Assembly: GCA_938002605.1 (NCBI GenBank)
Contig: CALLAF010000027.1
Coordinates: 1-32,263, forward strand
DNA: 32,263 bases
Reading direction: 5' to 3'
Origin: an uncultured Paracoccaceae bacterium
GTDB taxonomy: Bacteria > Pseudomonadota > Alphaproteobacteria > Rhodobacterales > Rhodobacteraceae
This document shows, one piece after another, positions 26,844 to 32,263 of the stretch. Every line of letters starts with the position of its first letter. The stretch's first letter is position 1. A program made the position numbers and the translations under genes. The notes beneath the pieces were generated by a model. That model was not told the origin of the DNA. It saw nothing but the letters and a program-made list of their open reading frames with translations, and made no database searches.

Positions 26844-27946
26844 AATGGTTATTTGCGCTTTGCACGGCGTTCCTGATCACCATCGGGCCTGCGGTGGCAC
26901 AGCAGCATTGCCCGGATGTGGCGGTGGATGTCTCGGATGGGCCGCTGATTATCGGAACCAAATTTGCGCCGCCATTTGTGATGGGATCAAAGGATGCGCC
27001 CGAAGGGCTTTCGGTAGATTTTTGGGAACTTATCGCGGGATGCATGGGATTGGGGCCGTCAGATTATTCTTATGTGGAATTCGGCACCAACGCCGAACTC
27101 GTTCTGGCAACCTCTGCAGGGCACGTGGATTTGGCGCTGTCGAACCTGCCGCTGAACGTCGCACACGAACAGATCGTTGATTTTGCATTCCCTTATTTCG
27201 AAGCCTCGCTTGGGTTAATCGTTCCAGATCGGAGCAGGGGCGCCAATTTTGCTGTCCTTTTGGGGCGTATTTTTCACTCAAATATCTTGATGATTGTGGC
27301 GGGCCTTCTTGGCTTTATGGTCTTTGTCGCGCTGATTTATTGGTGGATGGAACGGCGCAGCGGCAATGAATTTTTCACGCAGGGGCCGCTTTCTGGGCTT
27401 TACCGGGCGATGATATGGTCCGCGCTTTTGGTGTTTCAGGGGCAGGGCAACCCGTTTGAACTGCGGTCCCGGTTTGGGCAATTGTTCGTGCTACTGCTGA
27501 TGTTTGTCGGGGTCACGATTATTTCCAGTTTCACAGCGATTATCACGTCAAGCCTGACCTTGCAGGCGCTTGAACCAGAGCTGAATACCATTGCCGATCT
27601 CGAAACCCGTAGTATTGCCGTGATTAGTCAAAGCGATGCAGCCGCATGGACCGATGAGGCGGGTATAACCGTCAAATCAATGCGTGCATTTTCTCAGGTG
27701 CAGCGCGATATTGACGAAGGTGCGATTGATGCCTTTATGCACGATGATGCGGTCCTGCGTTATTTGGTGAATGATCGCATTTTAACGGGTGTGAAACTTG
27801 CCCCTTTGACTGTGGCACCGAGCCGCTACGCTGTTGCCTTGCCGCCAAATAGCGCATTGCGCGAACCAATCAATCTCACATTGTTGACCATTTTGGATGA
27901 CCCAATCTGGCAAAACATTCAGCAAGATTATTTTGGCACGCGCTGA
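26840..27946 (+). CDS. Prokaryotic ionotropic glutamate receptor homologue (GluR0-like ligand-gated channel)
   Basis: This 368-residue protein has the order signal peptide (1-20), S1 ligand-binding half (about 33-130), M1 (148-168), pore loop (about 187-205), M3 (214-236) and S2 half (about 240-365), the core plan of a glutamate receptor without an amino-terminal domain or M4. The pore lacks the K+ filter TVGYG of GluR0 and reads VFQGQGNP. M3 ends IISSFTAIITSSLT, very like the eukaryotic SYTANLAAFLT gate. In S1, HEQIVDFAFPY aligns with the REEVIDFSKPF of GluA2, placing His109 where the carboxylate-binding Arg is normally found. In S2, Asp302 sits at the amine-binding acidic position. So it is probably a non-K+-selective channel with an unusual ligand. 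Its ATG overlaps the HAD stop by four bases. Confidence 0.82.
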   Translation: MKWLFALCTAFLITIGPAVAQQHCPDVAVDVSDGPLIIGTKFAPPFVMGSKDAPEGLSVDFWELIAGCMGLGPSDYSYVEFGTNAELVLATSAGHVDLALSNLPLNVAHEQIVDFAFPYFEASLGLIVPDRSRGANFAVLLGRIFHSNILMIVAGLLGFMVFVALIYWWMERRSGNEFFTQGPLSGLYRAMIWSALLVFQGQGNPFELRSRFGQLFVLLLMFVGVTIISSFTAIITSSLTLQALEPELNTIADLETRSIAVISQSDAAAWTDEAGITVKSMRAFSQVQRDIDEGAIDAFMHDDAVLRYLVNDRILTGVKLAPLTVAPSRYAVALPPNSALREPINLTLLTILDDPIWQNIQQDYFGTR

Positions 27947-27998
27947 CTTGTCCGCGATGGCCCGCCCGTTATGCTGCGCGTAGGCTATTGGACAAATC

Positions 27999-28499
27999 AT
28001 GATGTACAAGACAAACCCGCTGAACCCGATGCTGAGCGTAGATATTGATCTATTTACCCTGTGTCATAGCGATACAGCAGCGGAACAGGGCATTTATAAT
28101 CTGCCCCAAGATGCGCAGGTCGTCACAAACCTGACCCGGCTATGCCAAAAGGTTTTGCAGCCCGCGATTACCCATTTTGATCTGCCGCTTTTTGTGACCA
28201 GCGGCTACCGTTGCCCGCAATTGAATGCTGAGATTGGCGGGTTGCCACAGTCGCAACATTTATATGGTGAGGCGGCAGATATCATGATGGGCGGCATCGC
28301 AAATGATACATTGGCAATTTGGTTGGCCGAGAATACGGATTTTGATGAAATTATTCTTGAGAAATTCGATCCACGCTGCGGTGAATACGGCTGGGTGCAT
28401 GTGTCTTGCACCGCCGACCAAAACCGTAAAAAGCTGTCGACCTTTGATGGTGACAGCTTTCACGATGGGTTTCATTATTTTGATCTAGCGCGGAAGTAG
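27999..28499 (+). CDS. M15-family peptidase (D-Ala-D-Ala carboxypeptidase-like)
   Basis: A 166-residue zinc peptidase of the M15 family, which includes D,D-carboxypeptidases and phage endolysins. FVTSGYRCPQLNAEIGG, then SQHLYGEAADIMM with metal-binding His and Asp, and the closing WVHVS with the third metal His are the full motif set. No signal peptide is seen, so either it acts in the cytoplasm, as VanX- or phage-type enzymes do, or it leaves by another route. Two ATGs in tandem (27999 and 28002) are both possible starts, with GGA 6-9 bases upstream. It lies 52 bases after the channel gene, and its end overlaps the convergent D-Ala-D-Ala ligase homologue by 15 bases. This may link it to the cell-wall set to the right. 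Confidence 0.88.
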   Translation: MMYKTNPLNPMLSVDIDLFTLCHSDTAAEQGIYNLPQDAQVVTNLTRLCQKVLQPAITHFDLPLFVTSGYRCPQLNAEIGGLPQSQHLYGEAADIMMGGIANDTLAIWLAENTDFDEIILEKFDPRCGEYGWVHVSCTADQNRKKLSTFDGDSFHDGFHYFDLARK

Positions 28500-29657
28500 A
28501 TGCGCGCCTTGGGGCACCGGATCATCGAATGTTTTGAGGCTGTCTTTGATCGCTTCTTCGACAAGGTGTTGGATCAGTTCGGAAAACAGCAGCGGCGGAT
28601 CGGCGGCTTCCCATAGGAAGAACCCATATGATCCGGGGATCGGGTTAATCTCGTTAAACCACAGTTCGCCAGTTTGATCGTCGACCATGAAATCGATGCG
28701 TGGTGCCCCGCGCAGCCCCAGAACCGAAAACGCGGCTGATGCGTATTCATAAATACGGGCTTGCAGCCCCGCTGGAATATCCGGGTTAATGTCGCGGGTC
28801 AGTGACAACATGCCTTGCGAAGGCACCGGACCATTGCCCAGCTTACCGCCTTTTTTGGGCGGGCTACCGTCACCGGACGCCAGATATTTTTCTTTGAAAT
28901 CCAGCAGGTCCGCCGATGATTTGGGGCGTTCAATTGCGGAATGATAAATCTGGCCGTCGCGATAGGTTAGGGCGACATTATACTCCACGAGATTTTGCAC
29001 CTTGGGTTCCACCAAAGCAAATCCATCTTGGCGCAGCACAGCCTGACTAAGCGCGATGAGTGTTTCGTCATCCGTGGCAATCCCAACGCCAATGCTTGAC
29101 CCAAGGTTGGCGGGTTTCACAATGGCCGGGTAGCCGATTTGCTGGGCGACTTTTTGACAGAAAGCTTTGGGGTTTTGCAGCGTGTCATGGTTTGCGACCA
29201 CATGATCAACGACATTGACGCCGACGGTTTTCACGATCGCTTTGGTCGCGTCTTTGCGCATGGCGATGGCGGAATTGGTGGCGTTAAACCCTGTCACCGG
29301 AATCCCAAGCAATTCCATCATGCCTTGAATGCGGCCATCTTCGCCGTAGGGTCCGTGGAACACGGGCAGCACGCAGTCGATGTTCTGAAAATCGCTGCCA
29401 TCCATATGGCGCAGGCAAGGTCCGTTCTCACCCCATGCAAACTCCACCTGTTTGAGCCCCCCGGGGCGTGGTCGGAACGCGCCAAGGTCACGCAGCCGTT
29501 CCCCATGCATAAACCGCCCTTCAAAATCCAGATAGATGGGGATGATGTTGAGTTTGCGCATGTCAGCGGCATCCATCAACTGTTGGGCGCTGACAACGCT
29601 CACGTCATGTTCTTGGGTGGGGCCGCCAAAGACAACTGCGATATTTAGCTTGGTCAC
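28485..29657 (-). CDS. D-alanine-D-alanine ligase family protein (divergent)
   Basis: This 390-residue ATP-grasp ligase should join two D-amino (or D-hydroxy) acids for the end of a peptidoglycan-like peptide. FGGPTQEHDVSVVSA, VFHGPYGEDGRIQGMMELL, VKPANLGSSIGVG and FNEINPIPGSYG are Ddl motifs. It is divergent: the omega-loop keeps KEKYL, where DdlB has its AKY216, but is followed by an extra Gly/Pro/Lys-rich insert (SPPKKGGKLGNGPVPSQG), and the end of the active site reads NPIPGSYGFFLWE instead of the usual SPGMT type. It starts with GTG at 29657 behind AGGA. It is divergent from an alpha/beta hydrolase and MurF-like operon, and convergent with the M15 peptidase. It is probably a second Ddl, not the housekeeping copy; I infer this from context. 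Confidence 0.88.
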   Translation of the reverse strand: MTKLNIAVVFGGPTQEHDVSVVSAQQLMDAADMRKLNIIPIYLDFEGRFMHGERLRDLGAFRPRPGGLKQVEFAWGENGPCLRHMDGSDFQNIDCVLPVFHGPYGEDGRIQGMMELLGIPVTGFNATNSAIAMRKDATKAIVKTVGVNVVDHVVANHDTLQNPKAFCQKVAQQIGYPAIVKPANLGSSIGVGIATDDETLIALSQAVLRQDGFALVEPKVQNLVEYNVALTYRDGQIYHSAIERPKSSADLLDFKEKYLASGDGSPPKKGGKLGNGPVPSQGMLSLTRDINPDIPAGLQARIYEYASAAFSVLGLRGAPRIDFMVDDQTGELWFNEINPIPGSYGFFLWEAADPPLLFSELIQHLVEEAIKDSLKTFDDPVPQGAHLLPR

Positions 29658-29759
29658 GGTCTACTGTCCTAGAATATCATTTCGCTCAGTGATAGTTGTA
29701 GGGGCACGGGCAGGCAAGCACCACGCGACCGGTGCCAAGAAGATAAAAGGTGAATGCGC

Positions 29760-30521
29760 ATGAAGCCAATCGCGAGCGTAGAGTTGGGAAACCCTGACGG
29801 GCCAGTTGTTGTATTTGCCCATGGCTGGGGACGCACCCATGCTGATTTTCTGCCTGTTGCCGAACTGATCGCGGGTCAGGCGCGCTGCATTCTATTTGAT
29901 CTGCCGGGCTTTGGCGATACGCCCCGCCCCGATGATGCTTGGGATACGCATGACTATGCGGATCACATGCGCAGCGTTTTGGCCGAGATGGTCGGCGACC
30001 GCCCGTATATCTGGGTCGGCCATAGTTTTGGCGCGCGCGTCGGTTTGCGGCTTGCCGCGCCAACCGGCAGCCCGATTTCGCAATTGGTTGTTGTCGCCGG
30101 GGCTGGGGTAAAGCTCCCGCGCCCACTTTGGCAGCAGTTACGTGGCCAATGGCGCAGCGCCCAGTTCAAACGCAAAAAGGCGCAGGCTGTCGGTGATGAA
30201 GACGCGATAATCGCGCTTGAAAAGATTTATGGCAGCGCTGACTATATACATAGTCGCGAGATTGGTATGCGCGACATCTTTTTACAAACCGTCAAAGAAG
30301 ATCAAACAAACGAGGTTGGTCGCATTATTGCGCCGACCCATCTGATTTACGGTGCCAAAGATACGGCCACCCCGCCAGCCGAAGGGCGCGTGTTGCACGA
30401 ACGTATCCCGAACTCTGTCTATATAGAGTGCCCCGCGTTTGATCACCTGTCGATCCTTACCCGTGGCCGCCACCAGATCGCTAACGTGATCAAAGACATC
30501 CTGACCGAGGCCCGCACATGA
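29760..30521 (+). CDS. Alpha/beta hydrolase
   Basis: A 253-residue hydrolase of the alpha/beta fold. The oxyanion segment FAHGWGRTHADF, the nucleophile elbow GHSFGAR with Ser89, the Asp in YGAKDTATPP and the His in FDHLSIL form a complete catalytic triad. There is no signal peptide. The substrate is unknown: an ester, amide or acyl-carrier intermediate are all possible. The ATG at 29760 has AAAAGGTG at seven bases and is preferred over the ATG two codons earlier. It ends within the start of the MurF-like ligase (ATGA), and is divergent from the Ddl homologue across 102 bases. The constant neighbourhood of a Ddl, a hydrolase and a Mur ligase suggests it acts on the same wall-related peptide, but this is inference. 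Confidence 0.88.
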   Translation: MKPIASVELGNPDGPVVVFAHGWGRTHADFLPVAELIAGQARCILFDLPGFGDTPRPDDAWDTHDYADHMRSVLAEMVGDRPYIWVGHSFGARVGLRLAAPTGSPISQLVVVAGAGVKLPRPLWQQLRGQWRSAQFKRKKAQAVGDEDAIIALEKIYGSADYIHSREIGMRDIFLQTVKEDQTNEVGRIIAPTHLIYGAKDTATPPAEGRVLHERIPNSVYIECPAFDHLSILTRGRHQIANVIKDILTEART

Positions 30522-32095
30522 CTATTCTCGTGAAACTGATCTTCCTTGGGGCTTTGGGCTATTTGCTAAAGGTGCGGTTGCGCACGCTACTCGCGTATTT
30601 TCAGCAAGAAGAATACGACGGCGCGCGCTATGTGGGTGCCCTGCAAACGGTACGTCTGTATGATATCCGCGCGAGCCTGGTCATTCTGGTCGCCTTTGGT
30701 CTGATGCTGTTGAATGCCCCAGCCGTTGTGCTTTTGATCGCAGCTGGCGCGCTGGGTGTGATCGCGTGGATGGAAAGTAAGTACCGTTTCAAGAAACCAT
30801 TGGTGATGACTGAACGGGCACGGCGGATTTACCTGCTTGCGGGTGGGTTCTTGATCTTGCCGTTCCTGATCAGTTTCTATTGGATTATCTTTGCAGTGGT
30901 CGCCATTCAGCTGGCCCCATTTGCATTGATCGCCGCGAACCAAGCGCTGGCACCGTTCCAGCAGCGCATTAATGACAAGTATATAGTAGAGGCACGAGAG
31001 AAACTCGCGCGGATGGATCCACAGCGGATCGGGATCACGGGCAGCTTTGGCAAAACTACGGTCAAACACATCCTTGCCGAAATCCTCGAAGGGTCCGCAC
31101 CTGTCTTTTACAGCCGTGGGAGTATTAACACTGTCTTGGGCCTGACGCGCCATATCCGCCAGCGCCTGCAGTGGTCGCATAAATACTTCATCGCCGAGAT
31201 GGGGGCGTATGGTGAAGGGTCCATTGATCGGCTTTGCGATTTTGCGCAGCCGACGCTGGGGATCGTGACGGCGGTTGGTGATGCGCATACCGAACGGTTT
31301 GGCAGTATCGATGCGATCGCGCGGGCGAAATCTGAACTGGTTGCCTATGTTTGTGGAAATGGCGGATCTGCGGTGATCAATGCCGAGGTGCTACGCCACG
31401 CACCGTTTGCAGCGCTAAAGGAAAAATACGGCGCGCAGGTGATCACGGTCGCTGCTGAAAACGCTGACGTAATTGTAAATGCGCAGCCTGCGGCGGGTGG
31501 CGGCTGGACGATTGGCTTGCATTGGTCGGATGGCGCGCATGGTGATGTCAGTTTTGAATTGCCATTGCTTGGCGATCATAACGTGATGAACGCAGCATTG
31601 GCCGTTGTCCTGACATTGCATGTTGATCCGGATCTGCTGGACGATCTACCCTATTTCACCAAAGCGGTTTCGCAAATTCCGCACCGCCTGCAAAAGGTCG
31701 AAAGCCCCGGTGCGCCACTCATCCTTGATGACGCGTATAATGCGAACGAGCTGGGCTTTAAGTCTGCGGTCGCCACTTTACACGATCTCGCAAAGGAACG
31801 TGGCGGGCGGGCGATCTTGGTCACACCGGGTGTCGCGGAACTTGGGATGGAGCATGATGCGGTGCACGCGCGTTTGGCTGAAACCTGCAATGAATTTTGC
31901 GACACTATATATATAGTGAACCCAAGCCGTATTCGTAGCTTTGCGGATGGCCTTGATCGCGGGCGGGTGAATGTCATCGAAGTGGCGTCATTCTATGAGG
32001 CACGCGCAAAGATCGACGTGGACATCACGGCGCAAGATGTCGTGCTTTATGAAAACGACCTTCCTGATCTGTTAGAGGAACAACGATTCCTTTGA
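30518..32095 (+). CDS. Membrane-embedded Mur ligase family protein (MurF-like)
   Basis: A 525-residue protein that joins an N-terminal membrane region to a Mur ligase. About four or five hydrophobic segments lie in residues 1-142, with a conserved-looking AYFQQEEYDGARY loop near 26-38. The ATP-binding loop GITGSFGKTT is at 172-181, GDHNVMNAALAVVL, the usual MurC-F signature, near 352, and ILDDAYNAN, the MurF C-terminal motif, at 402-410. At the end, where MurF normally has a KGS(R) element, it reads LYENDLPDLLE. The usual N-terminal UDP-MurNAc-binding domain is missing, replaced by the membrane part, so the acceptor is probably a lipid-linked or other membrane substrate (inference). It is co-transcribed with the hydrolase and paired with the divergent Ddl. 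Confidence 0.88.
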   Translation: MTILVKLIFLGALGYLLKVRLRTLLAYFQQEEYDGARYVGALQTVRLYDIRASLVILVAFGLMLLNAPAVVLLIAAGALGVIAWMESKYRFKKPLVMTERARRIYLLAGGFLILPFLISFYWIIFAVVAIQLAPFALIAANQALAPFQQRINDKYIVEAREKLARMDPQRIGITGSFGKTTVKHILAEILEGSAPVFYSRGSINTVLGLTRHIRQRLQWSHKYFIAEMGAYGEGSIDRLCDFAQPTLGIVTAVGDAHTERFGSIDAIARAKSELVAYVCGNGGSAVINAEVLRHAPFAALKEKYGAQVITVAAENADVIVNAQPAAGGGWTIGLHWSDGAHGDVSFELPLLGDHNVMNAALAVVLTLHVDPDLLDDLPYFTKAVSQIPHRLQKVESPGAPLILDDAYNANELGFKSAVATLHDLAKERGGRAILVTPGVAELGMEHDAVHARLAETCNEFCDTIYIVNPSRIRSFADGLDRGRVNVIEVASFYEARAKIDVDITAQDVVLYENDLPDLLEEQRFL

Positions 32096-32116
32096 GGTCG
32101 CAAAAAATGAGCTAAA

Positions 32117-32263
32117 GAATCAAAACTCCCGGTCATTTGGCTGGGATTTTTGGTTTTTGGTGTGATGATTCCGGGAATCTGAACGTGGATTGGTGTGATT
32201 CCTGTGAATCTAGGGTGTGACTCGTTGTTGTTCTTGGTGAGTCTTGTGGAGCGTGCTGTGGAT
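32117..32263. promoter_or_regulatory. GT-rich region with a cluster of seven GANTC sites, running off the window
   Basis: GANTC sites lie at 32117, 32167, 32175, 32197, 32206, 32219 and 32239, seven in 127 bases, where about one per 256 bases is expected. Four are arranged as two inverted repeats: GATTCCGGGAATC (32167-32179) and GATTCCTGTGAATC (32197-32210). GANTC is the CcrM methylation site in most alphaproteobacteria. Three GTGGA-like words (32185, 32246 and the TGTGGAT at the very end) recall DnaA boxes but are incomplete. The strand is very G/T-rich with no open frame. It probably belongs to the control or leader region of the next unit, possibly an rRNA operon or other cell-cycle-linked promoter. 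Confidence 0.5.
32127..32158 (+). terminator. Intrinsic terminator after the MurF-like gene
   Basis: TCCCGGT (32127-32133) pairs with GCTGGGA (32140-32146), allowing two G-T pairs, around a six-base loop, and is followed by TTTTT GG TTTTT. It is 31 bases after the stop codon and should end the hydrolase-Mur ligase transcript. Confidence 0.65.

Noticed and set aside
27999..29657. A VanXY/VanA-type glycopeptide-resistance cassette
   Set aside because: The Ddl keeps the KEKY Tyr typical of D-Ala-D-Ala ligases, no VanH, VanRS or serine racemase is present, and Gram-negative cells are not normally vancomycin targets.
31903..31918. CACTATATATATAGTG palindrome in the MurF-like gene, with similar TATATA words at 30241, 30418 and 15245
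   Set aside because: All fall on Ile-Tyr codons (for example IYI), so they follow from the protein sequence and need no special role.

Overview
The window looks like a chromosomal piece of a marine alphaproteobacterium of the Rhodobacteraceae (Roseobacter group). This is an inference from gene content and style: moderately GC-rich DNA, many ATGA or TGATG gene overlaps, stand-alone mnmD next to an MnmC-oxidoreductase-like gene, a pxpBCA operon, a katG/oxyR pair, and GANTC-rich DNA at the right edge. I cannot name a species from sequence alone. No rRNA, tRNA or CRISPR array is visible.

Layout. The left edge (1-133) holds the start of an insertion-sequence transposase running off the window. 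Next come a DsbA-family oxidoreductase, dapA (minus), a secreted lytic transglycosylase, an EamA permease overlapping mnmD (both minus), and a divergent FAD oxidoreductase resembling the other half of MnmC. From 6510 to 8046 there is AT-richer, gene-poor DNA with one secreted, cysteine-containing orphan protein flanked by debris-like sequence. A YjdF-like membrane protein and an EEP-fold hydrolase are divergent from each other, followed by an unrecognised 232-residue protein. A minus-strand operon (15602 to 10352) encodes a PLP decarboxylase, a rhodanese, PxpB, PxpC, PxpA (5-oxoprolinase) and, after a gap, ureidoglycine aminohydrolase. A two-gene RND efflux unit reads rightward to a strong bidirectional terminator shared with katG, which is divergent from oxyR.

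The most unusual part is 23525-27946, four genes in lock-step: an SLC13-type anion transporter, a membrane-anchored type I periplasmic binding protein without any ABC permease or ATPase, a HAD phosphatase, and a minimal ionotropic glutamate receptor homologue. The receptor has the S1-M1-P-M3-S2 order, lacks a K+ channel TVGYG filter, carries a gate motif close to the eukaryotic SYTANLAAF signature, and has His where the ligand-binding Arg is expected. I read this as a possible ligand-gated ion-channel and transport module, with the binding protein acting like a detached amino-terminal domain. That reading is inference.

The right end (27999-32095) is a cell-wall-like set: an M15 peptidase convergent with a divergent D-Ala-D-Ala ligase homologue, then an alpha/beta hydrolase overlapping a membrane-embedded MurF-like ligase. 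It ends in a terminator followed by a dense run of GANTC sites in GT-rich DNA at the window edge.
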